Part shown: positions 1-8,664 of the stretch, piece by piece
Layout: each line of letters starts with the position of its first letter
Numbering within the stretch: the first letter of the stretch is position 1
Notes under the pieces: generated by a model
What the model was told of the DNA's origin: nothing
Databases searched by the model: none
Seen by the model: the letters and a program-made list of their open reading frames with translations, nothing else
Position numbers and translations under genes: made by a program
Assembly: GCF_014237875.1 (NCBI RefSeq)
Contig: NZ_JACJVJ010000002.1
Span: 620,001 to 684,000 of the forward strand
Direction: 5' to 3'
DNA from: Parasphingopyxis marina
Lineage (GTDB): Bacteria > Pseudomonadota > Alphaproteobacteria > Sphingomonadales > Sphingomonadaceae
Length of the DNA: 64,000 nucleotides

Positions 1-404
1 CCCTTCTTGATGTTCACCGGCTTTCCCGTGCGCGCGACCGCGGCAATGAAATCCGATTGGCGGCAGAGAAAGGCTGGCGTCTGGAGCATATCGACCGCCT
101 CGGCCGCCGGCGCAGCCTGATCCGCATCGTGAACGTCGGTGATGACGGGCACGCCAAGGCTCTCGCGAACTTCCGCGAGGATTTCCAAGCCCTTGTCCAT
201 GCCCACGCCGCGGAAACTGGACGCGGAAGTCCGGTTCGCCTTGTCGAAGGAGGATTTGTAAAGAAGGCCGATGCCGGCATCGGCGAAGATACCGCGCAAT
301 TCTTCGGCCGTTTCAAGGGCGAAAGTACGCGATTCGATCGCGCAAGGACCGGCAATGATGAACATGTCCGTCCCTGCCCAGGACGGCTTTGCGACGTCAG
401 TCAT
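1..404 (-). CDS. kdsA: 3-deoxy-8-phosphooctulonate synthase KdsA, N-terminal part (cut by window edge)
   Basis: KdsA condenses phosphoenolpyruvate with arabinose-5-phosphate to Kdo-8-phosphate in the cytoplasm. The first ~134 codons are present. They carry [11 protein letters not shown] near the N terminus, [19 protein letters not shown] and [12 protein letters not shown], all typical of KdsA rather than DAHP synthase. The gene continues beyond base 1. The ATG at 404 overlaps the end of kdsD by eight bases (kdsD stops at 397), so the two are probably translationally coupled. With kdsD and the kps genes nearby, it likely supplies Kdo for the capsule lipid linker as well as for lipopolysaccharide. 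A second kdsA elsewhere in the genome cannot be excluded. Confidence 0.95.
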   Translation of the reverse strand, partial: MTDVAKPSWAGTDMFIIAGPCAIESRTFALETAEELRGIFADAGIGLLYKSSFDKANRTSASSFRGVGMDKGLEILAEVRESLGVPVITDVHDADQAAPAAEAVDMLQTPAFLCRQSDFIAAVARTGKPVNIKK

Positions 405-1380
405 GAATCTGGATGACACCGAGAACCTTTTTCGCCGGATCGGCGACCACGAGAGCGGTCACCTTGGATTCGTGCATCTGCACATCGGCGTCGTACAGCG
501 TCGCATCCGGACCGATCGTCAGCGGATCCTTGGTCATGATCGATTCTGCCTGCAGGCTGCCGGGATCATCGGCGCGCTCCAGCCCGCGCCTGAGATCGCC
601 ATCGGTGACGATCCCGTGCAACGTCTGGCCATCCATCACAAGAATAAGGCCGAGCCGCCCTTCCGACATAGTCGGCAGCATCGCCTTAAGCGACGTATCG
701 GGCGCGCATATCGGCAGGTCCGCCCTATGCATCACGTCGCGCACCGGCGTCTTGAGCCGCTTTCCGAGTTTTCCGCCTGGATGATATTCGGCGAAGTCGG
801 ACGCCTGGAAACCGCGCGCCTCGCACAAGGCGATCGCCAATGCATCGCCCAGCGCCATGGCGACGAGCGTCGATGTCGTCGGCGCGAGATTGTGAAGGCA
901 AGCCTCGCGCTCGATCGAACCGTCGAGCGCAACATCGGCCTGCCGAGCCAGCGTGGATCGCATATCGCCGGTCAGGGCGAGAATCGGAATATTGAGGCGG
1001 CGGAGATAGGGAATGAGCCCAAGAACCTCTTCCGTCTCCCCGCTCGCCGAAATCAGGACCGCGGTGTCGCCAATCGCGATCATTCCGAGATCGCCGTGGC
1101 TGGCGTCGGCGCTGTGAACGAAAAGGCTCGGCGTGCCGAGCGAGGCCAAGGTCGCGCTGATCTTGCGCGCGACCAGGCCCGATTTTCCCATTCCCGACAC
1201 CACAACCCGCCCGGGCTGGCCGAGGATCACATCCACCGCTTCGCCGAATTTTCCGTCTATTCTACCGGCAAGCGTTGCGACCGCCGCGGCGTTGATTGCC
1301 AGGGCGTGCGCGGCCGCACGCAATGGGCTGGTTGGCTGGTTTTCGGGATTTGACCGGGTACGGGCAATGGAATCAGTCAT
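397..1380 (-). CDS. kdsD: D-arabinose-5-phosphate isomerase KdsD/KpsF
   Basis: It interconverts ribulose-5-phosphate and arabinose-5-phosphate, the first step towards Kdo. An N-terminal SIS domain shows [12 protein letters not shown] and the SASGETEE sugar-phosphate loop. Two C-terminal CBS domains follow, with DVMHR and [10 protein letters not shown]. This is the normal 320-330 residue layout of the family. I prefer the ATG at 1380 because AAGGGG lies just upstream; a start at 1422 would add 14 residues. The 3' end overlaps kdsA by eight bases. Because it sits in a capsule locus it may be the KpsF paralogue; the sequence alone does not separate KdsD from KpsF. Confidence 0.93.
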   Translation of the reverse strand: MTDSIARTRSNPENQPTSPLRAAAHALAINAAAVATLAGRIDGKFGEAVDVILGQPGRVVVSGMGKSGLVARKISATLASLGTPSLFVHSADASHGDLGMIAIGDTAVLISASGETEEVLGLIPYLRRLNIPILALTGDMRSTLARQADVALDGSIEREACLHNLAPTTSTLVAMALGDALAIALCEARGFQASDFAEYHPGGKLGKRLKTPVRDVMHRADLPICAPDTSLKAMLPTMSEGRLGLILVMDGQTLHGIVTDGDLRRGLERADDPGSLQAESIMTKDPLTIGPDATLYDADVQMHESKVTALVVADPAKKVLGVIQIHD

Positions 1381-1531
1381 CTGGGCCCCTTTTTGCGAAC
1401 CGGATTGAAGCATTTTCGCCACAACTCATCGGACTCTTCGCACTTTTAAGTTCTTTTTTCGTTTCTAATGATGACTTTGCTGTAGCGCAACAATAGTACG
1501 TCTTCGGGCGGGCAACAGCGGAGCGAAGTAT

Positions 1532-2851
1532 ATGGACAGCCCCTCGTCACCCGCGCGGCTCGTCAGGGACAATGGCGAAGCCGACCGGCACGAAAAGGCC
1601 CCCCAGCTTCCCGAAATTCCCGCAGATGCGCCCTATTGCTTTCGCGGTCGCAATATCCTGATGCTCCAGGGCCCGGTCGGCCCCTTCTTCGCACGCCTTG
1701 CCCAAGACCTGCGCTGGGTCGGCGCGAATATCCACAAGATAAATTTCAATGGCGGCGACTGGTTTTATTTTCCGCGCGGCGCGAGCAGCTTTACCGACAG
1801 TATCGAGAAATTTCCGCGCTTTCTTGAACGGGTGTGCGAGGAAAAGCGCATCGATACAATCATGCTTTTCGGCGATTGCCGCACGATGCACAGCATCGCC
1901 AGCGAGATCGCCGAGGCACACGGTATCGAAGTTTATGTGTTCGAGGAGGGCTATATCCGGCCCGACTATATCACGATGGAGCGGTTCGGCGTGAACGGCC
2001 GCAGCGCCATGCCGCGCGCCGGCATCTTCTACCTGAACTCGTCAGCACCCGAACCCGCCGAAACGAGCACGGTCGGCCAGTCGATCTGGCACGCCACCGG
2101 ATGGGCCTTCACCTATTATTTCTGGGCCATCATCCTGTGGCCCTTCTTCCCGCGCTACCGCCATCACCGGCCGCTCAGCTGGTTCGAGGGGCTCGCATGG
2201 GTACAGGGCGCGGCCCGAAAATACTGGTACCGGCTCAAGAACCGCCCGGACGTGGCGCGCCTTACCGCCGAGAGCCACCCCCCCTTCTTCCTGGTGCCGC
2301 TACAGGTGCATAACGACGCGCAGATCGGTGTCCATTCCGTGTTCGACACCGTCGAGCAGTTCATCCGGCACACGACGCTTTCCTTCACAGCGCATGCGCC
2401 GAAGGACGCCCTGCTCGTGTTCAAACACCATCCGATGGATCGGCCCTATACGGATTATACGCGCCTGATCCGGAAACTGCGGGCTGAAACCGGGCTGGGC
2501 GACCGGTTGATCTATGTTCACGATCCGCACCTGCCGACGCTGCTCAACCGGGCCACAGGCATCGTGACGATCAACAGCACGACCGGAATGTCGGCGATCC
2601 ATCACGGCAAGCCGACGCTGGCGCTCGGTAACGCGATCTACCGGATCGACGGGCTGACGGCAGCGACGACGCTCGACCAGTTCTGGACCCGGGCCCTGGA
2701 TTTCCCTGTCCATGTCGATCTTTACAAGAGCTTCCGTCACCACCTGATCTACCGCACACAGATCAACGGAAATTTCTACCGGCGGATCAACATCCCCGGC
2801 ACGCTGGCCGGGATCGACTGGTCACGCGGACAAGCCAAACCGGGCAGATAA
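1532..2851 (+). CDS. kpsS: KpsS-like capsule polysaccharide Kdo transferase
   Basis: This 439-residue cytoplasmic protein of the Capsule_synth family is likely to place the first beta-Kdo on phosphatidylglycerol to start the poly-Kdo linker of ABC-exported capsules. Diagnostic stretches are LQGPVGPFFARLAQ near residue 45, FEEGYIRPDYITME around 136-149, FKHHPMD near 297, and NSTTGMSAIHHGKP near 348, the usual nucleotide-sugar binding C-terminal motif. It is divergent from kdsD; the ~150-base AT-rich gap between them should hold both promoters. GGAG precedes the ATG. The partner KpsC is not in the window. It could instead be a lone Kdo transferase with slightly different linkage. Confidence 0.88.
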   Translation: MDSPSSPARLVRDNGEADRHEKAPQLPEIPADAPYCFRGRNILMLQGPVGPFFARLAQDLRWVGANIHKINFNGGDWFYFPRGASSFTDSIEKFPRFLERVCEEKRIDTIMLFGDCRTMHSIASEIAEAHGIEVYVFEEGYIRPDYITMERFGVNGRSAMPRAGIFYLNSSAPEPAETSTVGQSIWHATGWAFTYYFWAIILWPFFPRYRHHRPLSWFEGLAWVQGAARKYWYRLKNRPDVARLTAESHPPFFLVPLQVHNDAQIGVHSVFDTVEQFIRHTTLSFTAHAPKDALLVFKHHPMDRPYTDYTRLIRKLRAETGLGDRLIYVHDPHLPTLLNRATGIVTINSTTGMSAIHHGKPTLALGNAIYRIDGLTAATTLDQFWTRALDFPVHVDLYKSFRHHLIYRTQINGNFYRRINIPGTLAGIDWSRGQAKPGR

Positions 2852-2899
2852 GCCGGCCGGCAAATCAACTGGCGACTACCCCCAGGCCACACCTTGCCA

Positions 2900-4594
2900 T
2901 TAGAAAACCCGCGTGAACGACGCCGCTGCGAGGCCGACCTGGCCGAAGATCGTCGCGATATCGCGGATGAGCTGGAGCACCTGACCCGGCGCCTTGGGCG
3001 GCACGAGAATCCGGTCGCCGGCGCGGACATCGCCACCACGCTGGACGCTGCCGTCGGGATGAATGACGAGCGTATCGGACCGGTTCGCAAGCTGCGTATA
3101 GCCGCCAGACTGCCGCACATAATCGCGCGCGTCGTTGCCCGGCGTCCATAGAAGCGTTTGCGGCAGTTCGACCTCGCCAGCGATGACGACCGTCTGGCTG
3201 ACATAGGGAATGACGATCACATCGTCCGGCTCCAGCAAGACCTGGCTAAGATCGGCATCGTCGGGAAGCGCGACCAGCCCGCGCGGCTGAACCTGACGCG
3301 CCCGGGCGATAAACTGCGCCAACGCCGGCGCCTGCGCGGCCCGTGCCTGCGCGATGGCAGGCGTCGCCGCCGGTTGCGTGTACATGACGCGTTCGAGCCG
3401 GGCGAGATTTTCCTGAAGGAGCACGCGCTGCGTTTCGGCAACGCTCTGGCGCTCGATATGAATCATCTGGATGTCGGCAAGCGGATCGTATGGGATCTGC
3501 GCAAGCAGCGGCCCCAGATAATCGCCGCGATTGACCACATAGGCCGACGGGCCGGTATGCGCGCCTTCGACACGGACGATGAAGGTGTCTGCCGGCGCAT
3601 CGGCTTCGAAGCGCACACGATCGCCGTCCGAAAGCATCAGCGACGCGAACTCCTCGCGCGTCATATAGGCATTGAACGGCACGCCGTCGCGCGTGCCGAG
3701 CACCGACACATGGGTGACTTCCGGACGCGGCCGTGCATAGCGAAGCAGCTCCCCGCCGCTGCCCGCTGCGGTCGCGAATTCGAAGGTGAAAGGCGCGCGC
3801 GCATCGCCGCTGACCGACACGACCGGCCCTTGTTGGCCGACGACGATGACATCGCCGTTGCGCAGCGACACACCGGAGAGGGCCCCATTGAGAAGGAAGT
3901 CGTAGAGATCGATCGAACCGATGGTTTCGCCGTTACGCCGGACCACGATGTGCCGGTAGCTGCCGCGCTGCGGATCGATGCCGCCAGCCATTTGGAGAAA
4001 GCCGATTTCGGACGCCTGACTGGTCCCCTGGTGGCCGCCCGGCCGCAAAACCGGCCCGGTCACGAACACCTGGATACGTCCGGCATTGGATACAGTGGCG
4101 TATACCTGAACCGTCGACTGGTAGACCTGCGAAGCCGCCGCGCTCACGACATCGTTGACGTCCTCGGAGCGCGTACCCGCGATCGGCACCGGCCCGACAT
4201 TGGGAAGCGCGATATTGCCTTCCGAGTCGACGAGAAGCCGCGCCGATTCGTTGACGAGTCCGAAGGTCGTCACGTCGACCTGATCGCCGGGCTGCACGAC
4301 ATAATTGGGATCGTTGGCGCCGATATCTTCCTGCGCATTCCGAGTGAGGAACAGTTCCGAACCGAAGGGCGTCGGCCGCCGTCCGGCCATCTGATCCTGG
4401 CGCAGCGTCGATTCGAGGACGTCGGTCCCGCGCTGGTCGTCTTGCAGAACAGCCGAAGGGGCCGAGCCCGCTCCGACTGCGCTCGCGCCGCTGTCCTGAT
4501 CGATTTGTGCCGCAGCCGGCATAGCCGTTGCAAACAGCAACACCCCCGCAAAGAGGAGGGCAATACCGGACAAGCTACGCAGGAGACTGATCAT
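2900..4594 (-). CDS. kpsD: KpsD-like outer-membrane polysaccharide export protein
   Basis: This is an outer-membrane polysaccharide export (OPX) protein that forms the exit route for capsule with the KpsE-type inner-membrane partner. The chosen ATG at 4594 overlaps the kpsE stop as ATGA and gives a clean signal peptide (MISLLRSLSG, a hydrophobic core, then AAAQ near residue 29). A Poly_export domain follows with YVVQPGDQVDVTTFG, then several SLBB-like repeats (VFVTGPVLRPGG, VVSVSGDARAPF, VVIAGEVELPQ). At ~564 residues it has KpsD rather than the shorter Wza size. It is the last gene of the ugd-kpsMTED operon. Confidence 0.9.
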   Translation of the reverse strand: MISLLRSLSGIALLFAGVLLFATAMPAAAQIDQDSGASAVGAGSAPSAVLQDDQRGTDVLESTLRQDQMAGRRPTPFGSELFLTRNAQEDIGANDPNYVVQPGDQVDVTTFGLVNESARLLVDSEGNIALPNVGPVPIAGTRSEDVNDVVSAAASQVYQSTVQVYATVSNAGRIQVFVTGPVLRPGGHQGTSQASEIGFLQMAGGIDPQRGSYRHIVVRRNGETIGSIDLYDFLLNGALSGVSLRNGDVIVVGQQGPVVSVSGDARAPFTFEFATAAGSGGELLRYARPRPEVTHVSVLGTRDGVPFNAYMTREEFASLMLSDGDRVRFEADAPADTFIVRVEGAHTGPSAYVVNRGDYLGPLLAQIPYDPLADIQMIHIERQSVAETQRVLLQENLARLERVMYTQPAATPAIAQARAAQAPALAQFIARARQVQPRGLVALPDDADLSQVLLEPDDVIVIPYVSQTVVIAGEVELPQTLLWTPGNDARDYVRQSGGYTQLANRSDTLVIHPDGSVQRGGDVRAGDRILVPPKAPGQVLQLIRDIATIFGQVGLAAASFTRVF

Positions 4595-5751
4595 TCCAAA
4601 TGGTCCTTGACGATGGAATAGCCTAGCGACCCGATCGCCATCAAGAAGCCGGCGATAAGGGCCACGGCAAACACATTCCAGAAACGGCTCCAATAGTTGG
4701 AGATCTCGGCAATCCGCGGCGGTACGAAGGCAACGAGGTAGCGGCGCTCGTTGGCCCGGTTGGCAACGGCTCCACGCTGCGCCTCGATAGCCGAATAATA
4801 GGCGGTCTGCGCGAACTGGTAGTCGAGCAGAGCCGTTTGCGCGCCAACGTCGCGCGATGCTTCGGTCATTCCAAAGCCGCCCCGCGCATCGGCAATCGCT
4901 TGGTCGCGCTGCCGAACGAGTGCCGCGATGCGTTCGTCCATGGCCCTGATCTGCGGTGAATCGGGCCGGAACTGCGCGATCGCAGCCGCGCGTTCGACCC
5001 GCGTATTGGCAAGCTGACTCTCGATCTGACCAACTAGGCCAACCTGCTGGGCCGCCTCGCCCTCCAAGGTAGTCGCACGATTGGCCCGCGCGTTGATAAC
5101 GTCGCGACGCGCTTCGTTATAGGCTTCGCGGCGTGCCGCTACCTCCTCGGTCGCGACGCGAACGGCTTCATCCTGGACGCGGCTATTGAGCGAATTCACG
5201 ACCTGCTCGGTTTCGGCCAGAACGCCTTGCGCGATTCTCAGCGAATCTTCGGCCGTAAAGGCCCGTACATTCACGGTTATGATGTTCGAAGTGGCGTCGT
5301 AGGTGGCACTGCTCTGCGACAACCAGAAATCGGCCTTGTCCTCGAGCGGTGCGCTGCGGGAAACCCGGGCAAGAGGATCGAAGCTCCAATTGCCATAGGC
5401 AGCATCGAAACCATAGTCATCGACCAGTTGGCTAACCAGTGCCGCCGATTGGATATATTCGACGACGACCTGACCATCATTGGCGGCACCGGTAACGGCA
5501 GGCAAGCCGATGCCGGCCAGCAGATCGGGCGGCCGCTGCTCGAGCCCCTGGATCGTGAACTTCATTTCCGTGTCGTACTCGGGTCGTGCAAACAGCGCGT
5601 AATATAGGAACGCGATTAACGTCGGAATCGCTATGCCCACGGCGATGTACCGGAATCGCCGGGTACGGCGCGCTCTGCGAGGATCGGCGCCTTCGCTGTC
5701 CGCACTCAACCATGTGCGGGCCTTGCCGACGAGTTCCTGACGGGAGATCAT
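4591..5751 (-). CDS. kpsE: KpsE-like capsule export inner-membrane/periplasmic protein
   Basis: This 386-residue PCP-type adaptor links the KpsMT transporter to the KpsD-like exit protein. It has a basic cytoplasmic N terminus, one membrane helix at about residues 35-53, then a Wzz-like periplasmic region (RPEYDTEMKFTIQG) with long coiled coil between about 180 and 330 that is rich in Ala, Arg and Glu. A second membrane helix lies near 358-378 before a short polar tail. It overlaps kpsT upstream and kpsD downstream by four bases each (ATGA), which shows tight operon coupling. Confidence 0.9.
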   Translation of the reverse strand: MISRQELVGKARTWLSADSEGADPRRARRTRRFRYIAVGIAIPTLIAFLYYALFARPEYDTEMKFTIQGLEQRPPDLLAGIGLPAVTGAANDGQVVVEYIQSAALVSQLVDDYGFDAAYGNWSFDPLARVSRSAPLEDKADFWLSQSSATYDATSNIITVNVRAFTAEDSLRIAQGVLAETEQVVNSLNSRVQDEAVRVATEEVAARREAYNEARRDVINARANRATTLEGEAAQQVGLVGQIESQLANTRVERAAAIAQFRPDSPQIRAMDERIAALVRQRDQAIADARGGFGMTEASRDVGAQTALLDYQFAQTAYYSAIEAQRGAVANRANERRYLVAFVPPRIAEISNYWSRFWNVFAVALIAGFLMAIGSLGYSIVKDHLE

Positions 5752-6407
5752 TGCGTTATCTGCTCATAATAGCTGACGGCCTCTTCGACGTCGTCGAACA
5801 TTTCCAACCGGCCGCCATGGACGACGCCGCCGCGATCGCAATATTGCTTGATCATTGCCGGCATATGGGAAGTTAACAAGATATCCGCCTCTTCCCTACG
5901 CCGCTCGAACTCGGCCTTGCACTTTTCTTGGAAGGTGAAATCGCCGACCGAAATCGACTCATCGATGATATAGACCTGAAACCTGATAGCCATGCTCAGG
6001 CCGAATGCCAATCTGGCCCGCATGCCCGAAGAATAGTTGCGTACCGGTTCGTGAATCGCACCGCCGATCTCGGCGAAATCTTGGACGAATTCGGAAACTT
6101 CCTCGATATCGGCGTCGTAGATACGGCAAACGAACCGCAGATTTTCCATCCCCGTGAGCGAACTGTTGAAGGATGAGGCGAAGCCGAGCCGCCAGCTGAT
6201 CGAAACATCCTTGCGAACCTCGCCGAATGTCGGACGTTCGGCGCCGGATATGATCCGCAAAAGCGTCGATTTTCCGGCACCGTTGATACCCAATATGCCA
6301 TAGCTGTGCCCGCGCTCGAAAACAGCGTTGATGTTGTGGAGCACGGTTTTCTTTCCAGTGCGCCGAGACCGATAGGTTTTCGAAATATTGTGCAGTTCAA
6401 TCGCCAT
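5748..6407 (-). CDS. kpsT: Capsule ABC transporter ATP-binding protein KpsT
   Basis: ATPase of the capsule exporter, acting at the cytoplasmic face with KpsM. Walker A is GINGAGKST at residues 40-48, the signature is SSGMR at about 126-130 and Walker B is VYIIDE at 145-150, followed by SISVGD and a switch His in LLTSHM. At 219 residues it matches the short KpsT/Wzt core and lacks the C-terminal carbohydrate-binding domain of O-antigen Wzt. That fits capsule export rather than LPS O-antigen export. It begins five bases after kpsM ends. Confidence 0.95.
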   Translation of the reverse strand: MAIELHNISKTYRSRRTGKKTVLHNINAVFERGHSYGILGINGAGKSTLLRIISGAERPTFGEVRKDVSISWRLGFASSFNSSLTGMENLRFVCRIYDADIEEVSEFVQDFAEIGGAIHEPVRNYSSGMRARLAFGLSMAIRFQVYIIDESISVGDFTFQEKCKAEFERRREEADILLTSHMPAMIKQYCDRGGVVHGGRLEMFDDVEEAVSYYEQITQ

Positions 6408-6412
6408 CGTGT

Positions 6413-7270
6413 TCAGCTAACTATCTCTTCATCGCCGGTCATCAACAGAATGCGGTCGATTATCAGCCCGATCAGCAAGGCGCCCGTCCCGAAAAGCGCC
6501 GGATACCAAGGGTTATAGGCATGGCTTTCGAACGTCGGTATCATCGCCGACCGCAACCATTCGACAGAATGGGCTACCGGATTATAGGCCATATATTGGC
6601 GGGCGCCGTCCGGTAGCTGTTCCAGTGTGAAGAAAATGCCCGACAGCAGGTAGATCGGGCGGCCCATATAGCCCCAGATATTGCTCCAGACCGGCAGCAC
6701 GCGGCCGAGCCCCGAACTCAGGAACCCGCACCCGATTGTGAAATAAACAAGGCCGGCCGTGGCGAGCACGATCCCGAGCGGATCGCCGAAAAAGAAGGAT
6801 GGCGATACATCCGCGACCAGCGCGAGACCGATGACGATAACGATAAACACAATAATGGTGGTCGCCGACTCAAGCAGAATCCGGGCGATAACGACATCCG
6901 CCGGCATCACCTGCGGATAGGTGAGAAGGCCGAGGCTCGCCTTGATCGCGCTCGCAGACTGGCTGACCACGCCGCGCCAGAAAAACAGCGGGACTATGCC
7001 GGTAAGGAAGAACACGCTGAGCGGCGCCGCGACGGGCGAGGATCGCCCCAGCAGGATGAAGGCCCCGACGAACACCGTCATCTGGATCGCCGGATCGATG
7101 ATCGCCCATGCGTAGCCGATGTTCGAATCGCCGTAGCGGGTCCGGGATTCGCGCAGGATCACCGCGAAGATGACCCGCCCCATGACCGCCAGGGACTGGC
7201 GCAGTTCCGCCATCCATTCGGGGCTGAACGGTCGCCGCGCCGTGTCGCGCTTCTGGATCCCGTTCACCAT
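6413..7270 (-). CDS. kpsM: Capsule ABC transporter permease KpsM
   Basis: This is a 285-residue ABC-2 type permease for capsular polysaccharide. It shows about six membrane helices after a polar N terminus, with the conserved cytoplasmic stretch LRESRTRYGDSNIGYAW near residue 36 and GIVPLFFWRGV and NPVAHSVEWLR further on, all typical of KpsM. The ATG at 7270, four bases after the ugd stop, gives the family length; longer in-frame starts would reach into ugd. KpsT follows immediately and is the cognate ATPase. Confidence 0.93.
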   Translation of the reverse strand: MVNGIQKRDTARRPFSPEWMAELRQSLAVMGRVIFAVILRESRTRYGDSNIGYAWAIIDPAIQMTVFVGAFILLGRSSPVAAPLSVFFLTGIVPLFFWRGVVSQSASAIKASLGLLTYPQVMPADVVIARILLESATTIIVFIVIVIGLALVADVSPSFFFGDPLGIVLATAGLVYFTIGCGFLSSGLGRVLPVWSNIWGYMGRPIYLLSGIFFTLEQLPDGARQYMAYNPVAHSVEWLRSAMIPTFESHAYNPWYPALFGTGALLIGLIIDRILLMTGDEEIVS

Positions 7271-7274
7271 TGCG

Positions 7275-8591
7275 TCAGGCCCCGGCCTGTCCCCGGCCGA
7301 TGCCGACATAGGCAAGGCCGGCGGCACGGGCTTCTTCCACCGAATAGATGTTACGGAGATCGACGAGCAGCGGATCGGCAAGCATCCCCGCCATCCGCTG
7401 GAGATCGAGCGCCCGGAACTCGTCCCATTCGGTTACGATCACCAACGCGTTCGCTCCATCGGCCGCATCATAGGGATCGGGACAGAATTGAACATCCTTT
7501 AACAAGGGGCGCGCCTGATCGACACCTTCCGGATCATAGGCGCGTATGATCGCGCCCTCGTCCTGGAGCGCCTGGATGATCGACAGCGACGGCGCATCGC
7601 GCATGTCGTCGGTATTGGGCTTGAAGGTCAAGCCGAGAACCGCGACCGTCTTGCCCCTGACATCGCCGCCCATCGCCTTGGCGACCTTGCGACCCATCGC
7701 CCGCTTGCGCGCATCGTTGACCTTCACCACGGCCTCGACGACGCGCAATGGCGTCTGCTCGTCCTCCGCGGTCTTGAGCAAGGCCAGCGTATCCTTGGGA
7801 AAACAGGAGCCACCGTAGCCCGGCCCGGCATGCAGGAATTTGGGGCCGATGCGATTATCGAGCCCGATCCCGCGCGACACATCCTGCACATCCGCGCCCA
7901 CCGCTTCGCACAGATCGGCGATCTCGTTGATGAAGGTGATCTTGGTCGCCAGAAAGGCGTTGGCCGCATATTTGATAATCTCGGCCGTACGCCGGCTCGT
8001 GAAAAGGAGCGGTGCCTTGTTGAGGTTGAGGGGCCGGTAAATCGCGCGAAGCACGTCCTTGGCGCGATCGTCCTCGACGCCGGCGATGATCCTGTCGGGA
8101 TGTTTGAAATCGCCGATCGCGGCACCCTCGCGAAGAAATTCAGGGTTGGAGGCGACCGAGACTTCGGCAGTCGGCGCCGCTTCGCGCACGATCCTTTCGA
8201 CCTCGTCGCCCGTTCCCACCGGAACCGTGGATTTTGTGACGATCACGGCCGGCCCGGTCAGCGCACGGGCGATTTCCTCGGCGGCGGCATGGACATAAGA
8301 GAGGTCGGCATGGCCGTCACCGCGGCGGGACGGCGTTCCGACTGCGATGAAGACCGCATCGGCCCCGGCGACACCCGCCGCAAGATCGGTGGTGAAGGAT
8401 AGCCGCCCACCCTTCGCGTTATTTTCGACCAGCGCGTCGAGCCCCGGCTCATAGATCGGCATGATACCGTTCTCGAGCGCCGCAATCTTGTCGGCATCCT
8501 TGTCGACGCAGACGACCTGATGGCCGAAATCGGAAAAGCAGGCGCCGGACACGAGTCCGACATAGCCAGTGCCGATCATGGCAATACGCAT
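7275..8591 (-). CDS. ugd: UDP-glucose 6-dehydrogenase
   Basis: It oxidises UDP-glucose to UDP-glucuronate with two NAD+. The N-terminal Rossmann motif is GTGYVGL at 7-13, the central helix carries NAFLATKITFINE near 211-223, and the catalytic Cys is Cys263 in GYGGSCFPKD. Length (438) is normal. It is the first gene of the kpsM-T-E-D run, so the exported polysaccharide probably contains glucuronic acid or a sugar derived from it. A short 73-base gap separates it from the upstream glycosyltransferase-like gene on the same strand. Confidence 0.95.
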   Translation of the reverse strand: MRIAMIGTGYVGLVSGACFSDFGHQVVCVDKDADKIAALENGIMPIYEPGLDALVENNAKGGRLSFTTDLAAGVAGADAVFIAVGTPSRRGDGHADLSYVHAAAEEIARALTGPAVIVTKSTVPVGTGDEVERIVREAAPTAEVSVASNPEFLREGAAIGDFKHPDRIIAGVEDDRAKDVLRAIYRPLNLNKAPLLFTSRRTAEIIKYAANAFLATKITFINEIADLCEAVGADVQDVSRGIGLDNRIGPKFLHAGPGYGGSCFPKDTLALLKTAEDEQTPLRVVEAVVKVNDARKRAMGRKVAKAMGGDVRGKTVAVLGLTFKPNTDDMRDAPSLSIIQALQDEGAIIRAYDPEGVDQARPLLKDVQFCPDPYDAADGANALVIVTEWDEFRALDLQRMAGMLADPLLVDLRNIYSVEEARAAGLAYVGIGRGQAGA

Positions 8592-8664
8592 AAACCCATC
8601 CCAAAACCGCGTTTGGGCGCTGTTACAATAGCCGTTCGGCGAGCGCCAGCCCGGTATAATATCT